From Reichenbachiella agariperforans (GTDB lineage Bacteria > Bacteroidota > Bacteroidia > Cytophagales > Cyclobacteriaceae), in the NCBI RefSeq assembly GCF_900142205.1, contig NZ_FRAA01000005.1:186001-250000 (forward strand): a stretch of DNA of 64,000 bases, in the 5' to 3' direction. Positions 1-11,119 of this stretch are shown here, one piece after another. Position 1 is the stretch's first letter; the number at the start of each line of letters is the position of its first letter. The translations under genes were made by a program, and so were the position numbers. The notes under the pieces were generated by a model. The model did no database searches. It worked only from the letters and a program-made list of their open reading frames with translations, and had not been told where the DNA came from.

Positions 1-1075
1 TAAAGACGTACTCAAAGCACTTGGCACGGTTCAAGACCCAGATCTCAAACAAGATTTGGTCACGCTCAACATGATCAAAGATATTGAGATCAGTGATACA
101 ACCATCAGCTTCACCGTAGAGTTAACCACGCCAGCATGTCCCCTCAAAGAAAAGATCAAAAATGACTGCCTAGCCGCACTAGAGCCAATAGCAAACGGTT
201 TAGAGATCAAAATTGAGATGAGTGCTCAGGTAACTTCTACCAGAGGACAATCTTTCACCCTTCCTAATGTCAAGAACATCATAGCAGTATCGTCTGGTAA
301 AGGTGGAGTAGGTAAATCTACGGTGACTGCCAACTTAGCCGTAGCACTGGCAAAAAGTGGTGCAGAAGTAGGTATTATCGATGCGGATATATTTGGTCCA
401 TCCATCCCTACCATGTTCAACTGTGAATATGAGCAACCAGAGATGGTCAAAGAAGGAGATAGAAATTTGATCATCCCGATCACCCAATATGGAGTAAAAC
501 TTGTATCGATCGGTTTCTTAACGCCTAAAGATAACGCCATTGTATGGAGAGGCCCTATGGCCAGTTCAGCATTGAAGCAATTCATCTCAGATGTAAAATG
601 GGGAGATCTAGATTACCTATTGATTGACCTCCCTCCTGGGACAAGTGACATTCACCTAACGCTCGTACAATCGGTACCCGTGACAGGTGCTCTCATCGTA
701 ACGACTCCTCAGAAAGTAGCCATAGCGGATGCTAAAAAAGGACTATCGATGTTCAAACTACCACAAATCAATGTACCTGTACTAGGCGTCATCGAAAACA
801 TGGCCTACTTCACACCAGAAGAACTGCCTGACAACAAGTACTATCTCTTTGGAGAAAATGGTGGAAAGATGCTCGCGGAAAAAGAAGAAGTACCCTTCCT
901 CGGACAGATCCCTATCGTACAGTCTATCAGAGAAAGTGGAGACAGTGGTTTCCCTGCGGTAATGAAAGATGGCATCACAGAAGATGCCTTTATGGAGCTA
1001 TCACAGTCGGTAGCCAGACAGATCGCTATCAGAAATGCCACACAAGACAAAACAAACGTCGTACAAATGAGTTAA
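1..1075 (+). CDS. mrp: Mrp/NBP35-family iron-sulfur carrier ATPase, 5' end outside window
   Basis: The reading frame is open from base 2, so the true start lies upstream; a TTG at 56 is internal. The visible part begins in a short MIP18/DUF59-type domain (TPACPLK motif) and continues into a P-loop ATPase of the Mrp/ApbC/NBP35 type. The deviant Walker A motif GKGGVGKST lies about 80 residues after the TTG, and the DLPPGTSD motif follows. Family members bind and transfer [4Fe-4S] clusters in the cytoplasm. The segment after VIENMAYF has no CxxC pair, unlike many Mrp proteins; from memory this is usual in Bacteroidota. A NifU-type scaffold gene follows 22 bp downstream, which supports a shared Fe-S maturation operon. 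Confidence 0.93.
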   Translation, partial: KDVLKALGTVQDPDLKQDLVTLNMIKDIEISDTTISFTVELTTPACPLKEKIKNDCLAALEPIANGLEIKIEMSAQVTSTRGQSFTLPNVKNIIAVSSGKGGVGKSTVTANLAVALAKSGAEVGIIDADIFGPSIPTMFNCEYEQPEMVKEGDRNLIIPITQYGVKLVSIGFLTPKDNAIVWRGPMASSALKQFISDVKWGDLDYLLIDLPPGTSDIHLTLVQSVPVTGALIVTTPQKVAIADAKKGLSMFKLPQINVPVLGVIENMAYFTPEELPDNKYYLFGENGGKMLAEKEEVPFLGQIPIVQSIRESGDSGFPAVMKDGITEDAFMELSQSVARQIAIRNATQDKTNVVQMS

Positions 1076-1097
1076 CTTTGGTAACACAAAATCAATT

Positions 1098-1361
1098 ATG
1101 GACAGCAATAAAAAAGAAGAGCTATTAGTACGTATCAACCAGGCCATTGCCAATATCAGACCCTATCTAGAGGCTGATGGTGGTGATGTCAGAGTACTAG
1201 ATGTAGATGATGATTTCGTCGTACACGTGGAGCTATTGGGCGCATGTGAATCATGCCCTATGTCTCCTATGACCATGAAAGCAGGTATCGAAGAAGCCAT
1301 AAAACGTATGGCTCCCGAGGTGACTGCTATAAAAGCTAAGAACGCTCAGGCTGCACTATAG
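1098..1361 (+). CDS. NifU-type C-terminal Fe-S scaffold protein
   Basis: This 87-residue protein matches the NifU C-terminal (Nfu) domain: an EADGGDVRV stretch near residue 27 and the cluster-binding CESCPMSP motif (CxxC) near residue 51. Nfu proteins carry a [4Fe-4S] cluster, often as dimers bridging the cluster through the two CxxC pairs, and hand it to apo-enzymes. It is a stand-alone domain with no A-type or NifU N-terminal part. It lies 22 bp after the Mrp gene in the same direction, so the two are probably cotranscribed. Confidence 0.92.
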   Translation: MDSNKKEELLVRINQAIANIRPYLEADGGDVRVLDVDDDFVVHVELLGACESCPMSPMTMKAGIEEAIKRMAPEVTAIKAKNAQAAL

Positions 1362-1428
1362 TCCTTGATTCAAAATCTCCTCTTTGGGATCTTTGAAACA
1401 TTGATTAGCTTCAAGGGAATAAATAGCC

Positions 1429-4425
1429 GTGCAAAAATCCATTCTAATTCTACTATTGATACTATCCACATCTGTCTTCGCGCAAGACAGATGTGGTACT
1501 GTCCCCTTCAACAAACTCCAGCACCCCGAATCAACTGAACAATTCGAGAACTGGATTGAGCAAAAAATAGCCAACAGAAAACGTTCAAGGATTTCTGGCA
1601 TCCAAAACAACACTGTATACACAATCCCTGTTGTTATACACGTCATACATCAGGGCGAACCTATCGGCACGGGGACTAATATCCCAGATGAACAAATCCT
1701 CTCCCAAATAACCACACTCAACGAAGATCTACGACGGCTTAACACGGACGCTTCAGACACTCCAACAGACTTTCTCTCTGTAGCGGCAGATATACAAATA
1801 GAATTTGTACTCGCCAAAAGAGACCCCGAGGGCCTACCTACCACAGGTATAGATCGTGTCCAAGGCAGTCAAGACGGATACAGTATCAACAACTTAGACG
1901 TACTCGCAGCAGAGAGTTATTGGGATGCAAACCAATACTGCAATATCTGGGTCAGCGACCTAAGTGCAGATTATCTGGGCTATGCCTACATGCCACTATC
2001 TAACCTAGCAGGGTTAGATATAGACCGCAATAACAACGCGCTGATCGATGGAGCATTTATTGATTACCAATACTTCGGCACAGGCTACAACGCCGATAAT
2101 TTCTCTCGTGGCAGAACCGTCACACACGAACTCGGTCATTGGCTGGGTCTTCGACATATCTGGGGAGATAATTCTAGCTGCACTGTAGACGACTACTGCG
2201 ACGACACCCCCCCACAGAGCAGCAGCACCAATAGCAACCTTAGCTGTACAGACGTAGCGGACGCTTTCTCCTGCGGCACACAAGACATGGCACAAAACTA
2301 CATGGACTACACCGCAGACAAGTGCATGAATATATTCACGGTGGATCAAAAAGAGCGTATGCGTACGGTCATAGAGAACAGCCCTCGCAGAAAAAGCCTA
2401 CTAACTAGTCCAGCACTCCTAGAAGCCATACAAGTCGCCAATGATCTCGGCATATACCGAATCATCTCGCCAGGAACTGGTAGTTGTGATGAGATGCTGA
2501 ATCCATCCATCACCGTTAGAAACTATGGCAACAATGACATCTCTTCGTTTAGCATCTCTCTATTGATAGATCAAGTCGTCGTGGAACAAATTCAGTATTC
2601 CAATACATTGCCCCCCCTAGCCACAGTAGACATCACCTTTAATAGTTTATTCTTAACAGAAAAAAACACACAATTCACGTTCCTTATCGATCAGGTCAAC
2701 AACACAGCAGATGCCAATCCTAGCAATGATAGCAAAACCATACAAACCTATCTGCCATCACATGAGGTCATGCCAGTCTATGAGAACTTCACACAAAGCA
2801 CCACCCACTTCACCTCATCGTGGCACATCCCCGACGGTTCATTATGGAGTTTCGAAACCGCACCGAACCTCACAGTAGACAATGAAGCCATCGCTCTGCG
2901 CTATGGAGAAAGTTCCAACGATACTTTTGGATCGATCGATTATCTGCTCAGCCCATTGATCAGCATGGTAGGGATTGCAGCAGCCAATCTTCGATTCAAC
3001 TACGCCTACGCCCCAACAGCAGGCATCATTGCCGAAGGTTTAGAAATACGAATATCTACCGATTGTGGAGAGACCTTTCCATTAGACAATAGCCTAATGC
3101 TATCTTGGGCTCCTAATTTGGGAACTACAGCCTACCAATCCGCACCATTCGTACCCACAGGGCCTGGAGACTGGACGAGCGTTGATCTTAATCTCAGTGA
3201 GTACAATACTGAAGACGAAATTATGATTGCCTTCATAGGCTACAATGGCAATGGAAACAACCTCTACCTAGACGACATCCAGATCGTAAGTTCTAGCACT
3301 CATAACTATGATGCCAGCATCTATGCGCTCACGAATATCCCTATCGTGAGCTGTATCAATAGTTTTCGTGCAGATGTCACCGTAAGAAACAACGGCTTCC
3401 TACCCATGACATCCTTTGATCTAACTGCCACCGTAAATGAAGAGAAGCAAAGTAAGTCCGTCAACGGAATCAGTTTGAATCCAGGCGAATTCACCACCGT
3501 TGACATGGCCTTTACCGACCTTCCTATTGGAGAAAACCAAATTTCCTTTGAGGTATCCAACCCCAATAATGAAACCGACGAAAATCCAGACAACAACAAC
3601 TGGATCAGCCACTTTATAGTCGATGATTCTCAAGAAGACATCCCTCTTAAAATAGACTTTCTCACCACTGCTCCTTACGAAAACTGGCAATACTACAGTG
3701 GCAGTGATTTACAGTTTTGGGAAATCTATATAGATGACCGAGACTTCACTAACCGCAGCCTCTTCTACAACGCCTATAGCAATATCAATACGGGACTTCA
3801 AAACATGTTTGTAAGTCCACTGTTAGATTTATCAGAATTTGAGCAAGCAGCAATTCGTTTTGACTACTCTTATGCCTATCGTAGTGGCAAAAACGACCGA
3901 CTACAGGTACTGTTATCGACAGATTGCGGTCGCAACTTTGACCAAGTGTTATATGATCAAAATGGACTTGGTCTAGCCGTCACAGAAACCAATTCTGAGT
4001 GGTATCCCTCAGAAGAAACAGACTGGAAAACTATGACAATAAACCTCAGCGACTATACAGGCCAAAATGATATTCGTTTGGCTTTTGCCTTCACCAATCA
4101 AAACGGAAACAACCTATTCGTAGACAACATTGAGTTCTATGATGTGGCAGAGCCAGACACCTTAGACCTAACTGAGAAAATAAGAATCTACCCCAACCCA
4201 GCATACGATTATTTCAACGTCAAACTAAACTTCAACACCAAACAAGATGCAACGCTGAGACTACTCAGCCTGAATGGAGAAGTCTTACTAGAACAGCGTA
4301 TAGAAAACACGCTCAATCAAGTCTACCTCATCGATAATCTTCAACTTCGATCTGGTATCTACATCCTCCAAGTCCTAGGAGAAAATGATCACATCTCTAG
4401 CCGAGTGATGATTAGCAGGCAATAA
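1429..4425 (+). CDS. Secreted M43-family (pappalysin-like) zinc metalloprotease with T9SS sorting domain
   Basis: The 998-residue protein starts at a GTG, chosen because a clear signal peptide follows (QKSILILLLILSTSVFAQ). The zinc site HELGHWLGLRH is at residues 233-243 and is followed by a cysteine-rich stretch and a Met-turn (NYMDY), as in M43B peptidases. After the catalytic domain come CARDB-like beta segments (about 330-440 and 625-745) alternating with MAM/cleaved-adhesin-like jelly rolls (about 450-610 and 750-900). The C-terminus carries a type A Por sorting signal (IRIYPNPAYDYFNV near 915), which directs export by the type IX system and cell-surface attachment or release. A nutritional or adhesive role is inference. 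Confidence 0.9.
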   Translation: MQKSILILLLILSTSVFAQDRCGTVPFNKLQHPESTEQFENWIEQKIANRKRSRISGIQNNTVYTIPVVIHVIHQGEPIGTGTNIPDEQILSQITTLNEDLRRLNTDASDTPTDFLSVAADIQIEFVLAKRDPEGLPTTGIDRVQGSQDGYSINNLDVLAAESYWDANQYCNIWVSDLSADYLGYAYMPLSNLAGLDIDRNNNALIDGAFIDYQYFGTGYNADNFSRGRTVTHELGHWLGLRHIWGDNSSCTVDDYCDDTPPQSSSTNSNLSCTDVADAFSCGTQDMAQNYMDYTADKCMNIFTVDQKERMRTVIENSPRRKSLLTSPALLEAIQVANDLGIYRIISPGTGSCDEMLNPSITVRNYGNNDISSFSISLLIDQVVVEQIQYSNTLPPLATVDITFNSLFLTEKNTQFTFLIDQVNNTADANPSNDSKTIQTYLPSHEVMPVYENFTQSTTHFTSSWHIPDGSLWSFETAPNLTVDNEAIALRYGESSNDTFGSIDYLLSPLISMVGIAAANLRFNYAYAPTAGIIAEGLEIRISTDCGETFPLDNSLMLSWAPNLGTTAYQSAPFVPTGPGDWTSVDLNLSEYNTEDEIMIAFIGYNGNGNNLYLDDIQIVSSSTHNYDASIYALTNIPIVSCINSFRADVTVRNNGFLPMTSFDLTATVNEEKQSKSVNGISLNPGEFTTVDMAFTDLPIGENQISFEVSNPNNETDENPDNNNWISHFIVDDSQEDIPLKIDFLTTAPYENWQYYSGSDLQFWEIYIDDRDFTNRSLFYNAYSNINTGLQNMFVSPLLDLSEFEQAAIRFDYSYAYRSGKNDRLQVLLSTDCGRNFDQVLYDQNGLGLAVTETNSEWYPSEETDWKTMTINLSDYTGQNDIRLAFAFTNQNGNNLFVDNIEFYDVAEPDTLDLTEKIRIYPNPAYDYFNVKLNFNTKQDATLRLLSLNGEVLLEQRIENTLNQVYLIDNLQLRSGIYILQVLGENDHISSRVMISRQ

Positions 4426-4427
4426 GG

Positions 4428-4600
4428 GATCACACCGTATTTCTGAGGGAGAGGTAGTAGATCACTTCGTCATTCAATACTCATTGTTCGAAATTCGTTA
4501 TTATCTATTATAAATCTTTGAGGTAATATTTAAATGATTGGAATTATGAATCTCGAATGCTCAATGTCGGATATTGATTTTTACCCCCAGAGATACCGAC
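4428..4600. repeat. MITE-like element, copy 1
   Basis: This roughly 170-bp non-coding segment is about 90 percent identical, in inverted orientation and with one internal gap, to the element at 31078-31281. Its ends are inverted repeats of each other: 4435-4451 reads CCGTATTTCTGAGGGAG and the reverse complement of 4582-4598 reads CGGTATCTCTGGGGGTA. It contains only stop-rich frames. Non-autonomous miniature transposon is the best reading. Unlike copy 2, I could not find a target duplication around it. Confidence 0.6.
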
Positions 4601-4631
4601 CGATCTGTAATCTGTACCCTATTAGCATTGA

Positions 4632-4678
4632 TAAAAAAAAGGTGACCATGCTGTGCAAGATCACCTCTTTTTATTTTT
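4632..4678 (-). terminator. Intrinsic terminator downstream of the cold-shock gene
   Basis: On the minus strand the stem AGGTGA/TCACCT (arms 4661-4666 and 4640-4645) is followed by a run of eight T. A T-rich stretch on the plus-strand side suggests it could work in both directions. It lies about 50 bp after the stop of the cold-shock gene. Confidence 0.6.
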
Positions 4679-4724
4679 TATATGGCACTAATACATGACT
4701 AGTACCAAATCAATCACACGACAC

Positions 4725-4919
4725 TTAGTCTATGCGCTCTACGTTTACAGCGTTCAAGCCTCTTTTTCCTTCTTCTACTTCGAATGACACTTTATCATTC
4801 TCCATGATCTCGTGGATCAATCCACTCATGTGTACAAAAACATCCTTTTTAGAGTTGTCTGGCGTAATAAATCCAAATCCTTTTTCGCTGTTGAAAAACT
4901 TTACCGTTCCTTCTTGCAT
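4725..4919 (-). CDS. Cold-shock-domain protein (CspA family)
   Basis: The 64-residue protein is a single cold-shock domain with RNP1 (KGFGFI) and RNP2 (DVFVHMS) motifs, the usual length for CspA-type RNA chaperones that melt secondary structure in mRNA. The gene is alone on the minus strand with about 350 bp of non-coding DNA upstream, which fits the long structured 5' leaders of cold-shock genes. A terminator follows at 4632-4678. Confidence 0.93.
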   Translation of the reverse strand: MQEGTVKFFNSEKGFGFITPDNSKKDVFVHMSGLIHEIMENDKVSFEVEEGKRGLNAVNVERID

Positions 4920-5278
4920 TTTAATCTACTTGTATTGTTATTATTTCTTCAATAATGAAGGAAAGACGTTTGAATCTGACATCTTGTGTCAAACCAACTT
5001 GAGTGGATACCTCTTAGGAGAAAATTCTTAATGGAAATTACTTCTTACCGATACTACTTACTGTTTGGAACAGCGTATTTACTTAATTATTGACTCAAAT
5101 ATTATTGAGTATTGCAAAGCTAAACCTTTTATTTGACAATTCATATATAGATAAAATAGCACTCATGTCTATTAGAAGAAATATCTACTCGATTGATTGA
5201 TGGTACTTTCAGGCGATAGTGTTTTAGTATTAATATTTCTTATTAGTTTTAGACTTACGCTTAATACTGCTAGATAGA
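4920..5278. promoter_or_regulatory. Divergent intergenic region with long leader of the cold-shock gene
   Basis: This 359-bp gene-free stretch separates the divergent cold-shock gene and hybrid kinase gene. On the minus strand a perfect match to the Bacteroidota -7 consensus TAnnTTTG (TAGCTTTG) lies at 5115-5122, which would give a 5' leader near 190 nt. I did not find a well-spaced -33 element for it. No open frame of interest is present. Confidence 0.35.
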
Positions 5279-8200
5279 ATGGCGATCCTAAACCAAGAGA
5301 GATCCGAACTTGTCAATGAAATCAAAAAGCTCAGAAACGAACTAAAGGAGCTGCACAACAAGTATGACCTCTTGTTAGAATCCTCTGCGAGTTTCTTTTT
5401 CATTTTCGAGGCGGATCAGGTGATCGAGTTCAGCCCAAAAGCTGAAGAGAAATTCGTCTTTGCCAATGACTTTGAGGACAAATCAGTAGAAGAAATACTC
5501 CCGATCTATCAGGTAGATGGAGAAGAAAGCAAGAAGAACTGGCTCTATCAACTCAAAAAAGCAAGCTATGGAAAAAGTGAACCTTTTGAGTTTGAATTCA
5601 TTGACAAAAATGGCAACTCCTTTCCCGTTATCTGTACACTTAGCAAAATCAAGGACGAGCGTTTTCTCGCCCATCTAGACCTAGTAGAAGAAACTGCTAA
5701 TACCGCCAGCAATGCCAACTCCCTATCAGACAATGCGCCAGTTTTCATCCGTATCACCGATGAGTCTAACAAAGTCACCTACTTCAACAAAGGCTGGCAA
5801 AAACTACTAGGTGATAGGCACGAGAAACACACCAACTGGAGTGAGCTGATACACCCAGATGACCAAGCACAGTACACGAGTGCATTAGATTTTGCGATTA
5901 GCAAAAAGAAGAAATTCGAGTTCTCGTTTCGAATCAAAGACACAGATGACAACTATCACTGGTTGTTGGACTCTGGCATCCCTCGATATTCCAAGAATAA
6001 CAAGTATCTCGGCTATGTGTTTGCCGCAGTTGACACTACTGAGAGAAAAAACTTAGAGCTGGAGACTACCAAGGATCAAGCCATCGCATCCGCAGAGATC
6101 ACGCTACAAGAGTCTCTCGACACCTCAGAAGTCGTCGCATTGACTACTGATACAGAAGGTACGATTCGCTTCTGCAACAGCAAATTACTCAAGTATCTCA
6201 AGCGTGAGCTCAAGGATCTCGTAGGGATGAACCTGTTCGATGCGTTCATACCCGATGGGACGACCCAAATCAACCAAAAAAAATACGCCCAGCTAGCAGT
6301 CAAAGGCAAATTCACCAATCAACTTCAGGGTAAATTTTTCTCCCAAGATGAGCAAGAAATTCAGGTTAGGTTCAACGTCATCTTCCTAAAAGATGCCCTC
6401 AATGAGGTCTCAGGGATTAACCTCATCGGCGAGAACATTACAGAAAGACAGCTCGTCAAACGTCAGCTCGAACGCACCAACGATCAACTCAAAGAACTAT
6501 TTGACAACTCCTACGATCTAATACAGATCTTTGATCAAGATGGCAGCTTCCAGTTCGTGAATCAGGCTTGGTCAGAAAAACTGGGTTATCATCAGCTCAT
6601 CGACCAACTCAAATTCAAAGACATTGTAAGTCCAGATGAATGGAACAAAACCGTCGAAAACCTTGACAAGGTTATCAAAGGAGATCAATTGGATAGATTC
6701 GAGAGCGTGTTCCTATCCGATCAAGGCAAAAAAATATTTGTATCAGGTAGAGTCAATTGTTCGTTTGACGCAAACGGCAGAGCCCAATTTAGAGGGATAT
6801 TCTATGACATTACCGAAAGAATCCGTACCGAAAAAGCGCAATCCCTTTACTTTAAAATAGCCAGCTACAATGTAGAAGGCATGCAGCTCAACGAGCTATA
6901 TGAGAACCTATTCAATGAACTAAATAACATCCTCATCATCCGAAACATCTCTATATTGATTTCGTCGGATGACAAAGAGAAAAGTATCCCCTACTTTAAG
7001 ACTGCACTAACCGATAAAAACGATATCAAGAAGCAGAAGAAGATCAATGAGCTGCTAAGTGACTACATCATGAAAAGCACACAGGCCAAGATGCTCTATC
7101 GTGAAGAGATAGAGGCCTATTTACAAAGTGTAGAAGAAGATTTTGGTGGCTATATCCCACAGGTATGGCTGGGTGTACCGATCACGGTAGGTAGCAAAAA
7201 TATAGGATTGTTGACCATCCATTCCTTCGAGGACAGATCCGACTATAGTTACAAAGATTTAGAGCTTCTTTTTTTTGTATCCAGCCAAATATCATTGGCC
7301 ATCGAACGAAAGCAAAACGAAGACAAAATCACCGATCAAGATGCACGGTTACGAGCTATTTTCCAGAGTAGTAGTCATCAAATTTGGTCGGTCAACAAAG
7401 ACTATCAACTGACTTCATACAATGACAATTTCGCCAATAACCTCTCTCATAATTTTGGGGTAAATATAAAACTAGGGCAACTCATCAATCCAGAAGATAA
7501 AGAAGTCCAATCCAGGTGGGAACAATACTACCAAGAAGCTTTTAAGGGAGACCCTATCAACTTTCAAAACAAGGAAACCACCAAAAATCAAGAGATTAAC
7601 TGGACTGAAGTATTTATTAACCCTATCGTCAAAACAGACGGACACATAGAAGAGGTGTCGGTCATCTCCAATGACATCACCGAAAAGAAAAACGCAGAGA
7701 TTGCTCTATCCGAGAGCGAATCGAAGTTTAGAGAAATCTTCGAATCTATACAAGATATCTATATACGCTGCGATATGACGGGACGAATCAACATGATTAG
7801 TCCATCTGTAAGTACGCTTCAATTGACAGATGATGAGGTTATCGGTCGCAATATCATGAGCTTTTTTGTCTCAGACATTCCTCCAGAACAAATCATCAGC
7901 GAACTAGTCACCAAAGACACACTCCAAAACCTAGAAGCTAGACTCAAACGCCCAGTTGGTGAGCAAATGGATTTCATATGTAACATTCGTTTGCTGCATA
8001 GAGATGGCCGTACCATTGGATTTGAAGGTGTAGCGAGGGATATATCTGTTCTCAAACGAACCAACATTGAACTACTAGAGGCCAAGGAGTTTGCAGAAAA
8101 CTCATTAGCGATCAAGGAACGATTTCTAGCCAACATGAGTCATGAGATACGCACGCCGATGAATGGCATCATTGGAATGATAGACCTCTTGGGCAGTACA

Positions 8201-9625
8201 GAACTAGATCAGGAGCAGTTTGATTACGTGAAGACGATCAAAAAATCCTCTGAAACGCTCATGGTGATTCTCAATGACATTTTGGATCTCTCCAAAATCG
8301 AAGCAGGAAAAATGCAACTGAGAGAAAAACCAGTTCGTCTCATCAATACTTTCGAAAAACTCTATGACCTATTTTCTCAGCAGGCTCAACTCAACAACTC
8401 CTGCATATACTACCACTTAGACCAAAATACACCAGAGCGTATCATGGTTGATGAGACCAGATTATTTCAAATTCTATCCAACCTCACAAGCAACGCCATC
8501 AAGTTCTCCGAAGCAAAAGGCACGATCAACATAAGTCTAGTCCTCAAACAGACCGAGAACAACAAGCATCAATTCAAAGTCCAAGTCAAAGACGAAGGCA
8601 TAGGAATACAAAAAAGCGAACTGGATAAGCTTTTCATCAATTTTAACCAACTCGACAATACCAGCACCAAATCTTATGGTGGTACTGGCCTGGGTCTCGC
8701 CATTTCCAAAGAACTCGTCAAGTCTATGGGGGGCAGAATCGGAGTAGCCTCTACCCCTGGACTCGGAAGCACCTTCTGGTTCACTTTTGAAGCAGGCATC
8801 ATAGAAGATACGGAGGTTGAAACCAAAGAATCAGAGCCAGAGTCAAGGATCAACGTCCCCGAAGAATTTGCACAGCGTGCTCCTAAAATTCTCGTCGTAG
8901 ATGACAACAAAGTAAATCGCACAGTCGCCAGTCAAATACTAATCAAAGCAGGCTGTACTGTAGAGACCGCCGAGAGCGGGCAGATAGCCATCGACAAAGC
9001 CAGCACGATAGGGTTTGATCTTATATTCATGGATATACAAATGCCAGAGATGGATGGAGTGCAGACAACAGTCAAACTAAAATCGATGAATATCCCTAAA
9101 CTCCCTCCTATAGTCGCGATGACCGCCTACTCTATGGAGGATGACGAACGAAAATTCCTAGAGGCAGGCCTTGACGACTATGTTGCCAAACCCATCAAAG
9201 CACAGATCGTCATCAACAAAGTCAAAGATCATGTACACTTCGAACCTAAAGAAATCAAACAAGCTCTCAATGATGAAAAATTGGGTTTGGTGATCAATCA
9301 AAACACGCTCAATCAACTCTCTAAATATGGAGGTAAGGAATTGTTAGAATCAGTACTGTCTGACTTTGAGGTAGAGGCTAAAGAACTAATCGACAACTGC
9401 TTCACATTCTATACACAAAACGAAATAGAAGAGATTCGAAAAGAGCTTCACACACTCAAAGGAAGTGCAGGAACCCTCGGTATAGAGATACTAGAAAGTA
9501 AAGTGATTACACTAGAAAGACAACTCAAAACTGGAGATACCAAAGACCTAAATACACAACTAAATTCCATTTTAGAATCATATTTTGAGTTCAAGGAAAA
9601 TTACAAAAATATCCTTCAAAACTGA
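5279..9625 (+). CDS. Hybrid sensor histidine kinase with multiple PAS, GAF, REC and HPt domains
   Basis: The 1448-residue protein has an N-terminal coiled coil, then PAS-like units at about 35-130, 155-260, 270-395 and 400-520 (several ending in TERK/TERQ-type motifs), a GAF-like region near 525-680, and two more PAS units to about 930. HisKA follows with the phosphorylated His near 955 ([11 protein letters not shown]). The HATPase domain has DEGIGIQ and GGTGLGLAI boxes, the receiver has its Asp near 1252 ([11 protein letters not shown]), and the HPt domain has its His near 1391 (LHTLKGSAG). No membrane segment is evident, so it is probably a cytoplasmic phosphorelay sensor. The CheY-like gene 93 bp downstream is a plausible partner. 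The input signal is unknown. Confidence 0.93.
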   Translation: MAILNQERSELVNEIKKLRNELKELHNKYDLLLESSASFFFIFEADQVIEFSPKAEEKFVFANDFEDKSVEEILPIYQVDGEESKKNWLYQLKKASYGKSEPFEFEFIDKNGNSFPVICTLSKIKDERFLAHLDLVEETANTASNANSLSDNAPVFIRITDESNKVTYFNKGWQKLLGDRHEKHTNWSELIHPDDQAQYTSALDFAISKKKKFEFSFRIKDTDDNYHWLLDSGIPRYSKNNKYLGYVFAAVDTTERKNLELETTKDQAIASAEITLQESLDTSEVVALTTDTEGTIRFCNSKLLKYLKRELKDLVGMNLFDAFIPDGTTQINQKKYAQLAVKGKFTNQLQGKFFSQDEQEIQVRFNVIFLKDALNEVSGINLIGENITERQLVKRQLERTNDQLKELFDNSYDLIQIFDQDGSFQFVNQAWSEKLGYHQLIDQLKFKDIVSPDEWNKTVENLDKVIKGDQLDRFESVFLSDQGKKIFVSGRVNCSFDANGRAQFRGIFYDITERIRTEKAQSLYFKIASYNVEGMQLNELYENLFNELNNILIIRNISILISSDDKEKSIPYFKTALTDKNDIKKQKKINELLSDYIMKSTQAKMLYREEIEAYLQSVEEDFGGYIPQVWLGVPITVGSKNIGLLTIHSFEDRSDYSYKDLELLFFVSSQISLAIERKQNEDKITDQDARLRAIFQSSSHQIWSVNKDYQLTSYNDNFANNLSHNFGVNIKLGQLINPEDKEVQSRWEQYYQEAFKGDPINFQNKETTKNQEINWTEVFINPIVKTDGHIEEVSVISNDITEKKNAEIALSESESKFREIFESIQDIYIRCDMTGRINMISPSVSTLQLTDDEVIGRNIMSFFVSDIPPEQIISELVTKDTLQNLEARLKRPVGEQMDFICNIRLLHRDGRTIGFEGVARDISVLKRTNIELLEAKEFAENSLAIKERFLANMSHEIRTPMNGIIGMIDLLGSTELDQEQFDYVKTIKKSSETLMVILNDILDLSKIEAGKMQLREKPVRLINTFEKLYDLFSQQAQLNNSCIYYHLDQNTPERIMVDETRLFQILSNLTSNAIKFSEAKGTINISLVLKQTENNKHQFKVQVKDEGIGIQKSELDKLFINFNQLDNTSTKSYGGTGLGLAISKELVKSMGGRIGVASTPGLGSTFWFTFEAGIIEDTEVETKESEPESRINVPEEFAQRAPKILVVDDNKVNRTVASQILIKAGCTVETAESGQIAIDKASTIGFDLIFMDIQMPEMDGVQTTVKLKSMNIPKLPPIVAMTAYSMEDDERKFLEAGLDDYVAKPIKAQIVINKVKDHVHFEPKEIKQALNDEKLGLVINQNTLNQLSKYGGKELLESVLSDFEVEAKELIDNCFTFYTQNEIEEIRKELHTLKGSAGTLGIEILESKVITLERQLKTGDTKDLNTQLNSILESYFEFKENYKNILQN

Positions 9626-9718
9626 TAGATTGTTTATAAATTGTGCTTCTTTTGGTTAGTTATAGAAGCCTAAAGTATTGCAAGTGCCTAGCACAACTAT
9701 TGGTTAAAATGTCTGATA

Positions 9719-10096
9719 ATGAAAAAAATAATAATTGCAGAAGACAGCTCAGTTATTCAAAATTTAACGAAGAAAATCTTACAGATTCAAAATTTCAGTA
9801 TCACTTCAGTTAAAAATGGCCAAGAAGTTCTGAAAAAATTAGATGCTGAAGATTACGATCTAATCCTGATGGATATCAACATGCCCAAAATGGATGGAAT
9901 GGAGTGTGCCAAACAAATCAGACAACTCAGCGACCCTATCAAATCCAAGATACCTATACTAGCGATCACTGGCAATGCAAGAAATTACTCTATCAGTGAT
10001 TTCAATGAAGTCGGTATAAATGAATACATTCCTAAACCACTTAATTTCGATTTACTGGTAGACAAAGTAAAACTCTACACGGAAAAGGATGATTAA
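9719..10096 (+). CDS. Stand-alone CheY-like response regulator
   Basis: The 125-residue protein is a single receiver domain with the acidic pair (AEDSS), phospho-acceptor Asp52 (LMDINMPKMDG), the conserved Thr (AITGN) and Lys (PKPLN). There is no output domain, so it must act by protein contact or as a relay intermediate. Its position just after the hybrid kinase suggests it takes phosphate from that HPt domain. The next gene overlaps it by 8 bp. Confidence 0.9.
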   Translation: MKKIIIAEDSSVIQNLTKKILQIQNFSITSVKNGQEVLKKLDAEDYDLILMDINMPKMDGMECAKQIRQLSDPIKSKIPILAITGNARNYSISDFNEVGINEYIPKPLNFDLLVDKVKLYTEKDD

Positions 10097-10361
10097 ATAC
10101 TCAAAACATTTTCTGAACAAACTGGAAGACCTCTTCTCTGAGTCAGATTATATTTTGAGATACGAAAAAGGGAATTTCCAATCGGGCTACTGCATCCTGA
10201 ACGAATCTAAAGTCATTATTATCAATAAGTTCTATTCATTAGACGGAAAAATAAACTGTCTACTCGAAATCCTAAAGGAGGTGAAAATCTCTCACGAAAG
10301 ATTGAGTGATAAGAATAAGAGCTTTTTGCACGAACTCACCAATAAGCAACTCGAACTTTGA
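10089..10361 (+). CDS. Conserved hypothetical protein, 90 aa
   Basis: I do not recognise a domain. The protein is soluble, rich in Lys, Glu and Leu, with predicted beta strands in the middle (YCILNESKVIIINKFY) and a helical C-terminal part. It overlaps the response regulator by 8 bp and the MBL-fold gene by 4 bp, so translation is probably coupled. The tight overlaps are the main reason to consider it real. Confidence 0.75.
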   Translation: MIKYSKHFLNKLEDLFSESDYILRYEKGNFQSGYCILNESKVIIINKFYSLDGKINCLLEILKEVKISHERLSDKNKSFLHELTNKQLEL

Positions 10362-11119
10362 AAATCACCTTCCTCGGCACAGGTACATCACAGGGCATAC
10401 CCGTTATTGCATGTCAATGTGAGGTATGTAGCAGTGTGGATTTTAGAAATCAGCGCTTGAGATCATCTATCCTCATAGAACAAGAGGACACATGTATAGT
10501 CGTTGATACAGGCCCTGATTTTCGCCAGCAGATGCTTACTAGCCGTGTCAATCATTTGGATGCAGTCGTATTCACACATGAACACAAAGACCATGTAGCG
10601 GGCCTTGATGACATTCGCAGTTTCAACTTCAAACAAAAACGAGACATGCCGATTTATGGCCGTCCCACTGTGATCGATAGACTCAAAGTAGAATTTGGCT
10701 ATGCTTTCTCTGAGGTAAAATACCCTGGCGTACCCACTTTTGAAGTTCGTGAAATAGAAAATGAGCCGTTTCAAATTGGTAAAATTAAGCTAACCCCTGT
10801 GGAAGTCATGCATTACAAACTACCCGTCTATGGTTTTAGAGTCGGGAAATTTGCCTACATCACAGATGCAAAAACTATTTCCGAGACTGAAAAAGACAAA
10901 CTCAGAAACCTAGATGTATTGGTGCTCAATGCGCTTCAGGTCAAAGAGCATATCTCACACCTCACACTAGAAGAAGCTTTGGAATGGATAAAAGAACTAC
11001 AACCCAAGAAAGCTTACTTTACTCACATTAGCCATTACCTAGGACTACATAGCGAGGTGCAAGAACAATTGCCTGATCACGTCTCCCTAGCCTATGATGG
11101 GTTGAGCATTTCACTCTGA
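10358..11119 (+). CDS. MBL-fold metallo-hydrolase (PhnP/RNase Z-like)
   Basis: The 253-residue protein has the metallo-beta-lactamase metal motif HEHKDH (His74, His76, Asp78, His79) and an N-terminal FLGTGTSQGIP start typical of the PhnP/RNase Z branch. Cys19, Cys21 and Cys24 (CQCEVC) may bind a structural zinc as in PhnP. Likely substrates are cyclic phosphodiesters or nucleic acids, but the substrate cannot be fixed from sequence. It starts at a TTG overlapping the previous stop (TTGA), and its own stop overlaps the next ATG by one base. Confidence 0.85.
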   Translation: MKITFLGTGTSQGIPVIACQCEVCSSVDFRNQRLRSSILIEQEDTCIVVDTGPDFRQQMLTSRVNHLDAVVFTHEHKDHVAGLDDIRSFNFKQKRDMPIYGRPTVIDRLKVEFGYAFSEVKYPGVPTFEVREIENEPFQIGKIKLTPVEVMHYKLPVYGFRVGKFAYITDAKTISETEKDKLRNLDVLVLNALQVKEHISHLTLEEALEWIKELQPKKAYFTHISHYLGLHSEVQEQLPDHVSLAYDGLSISL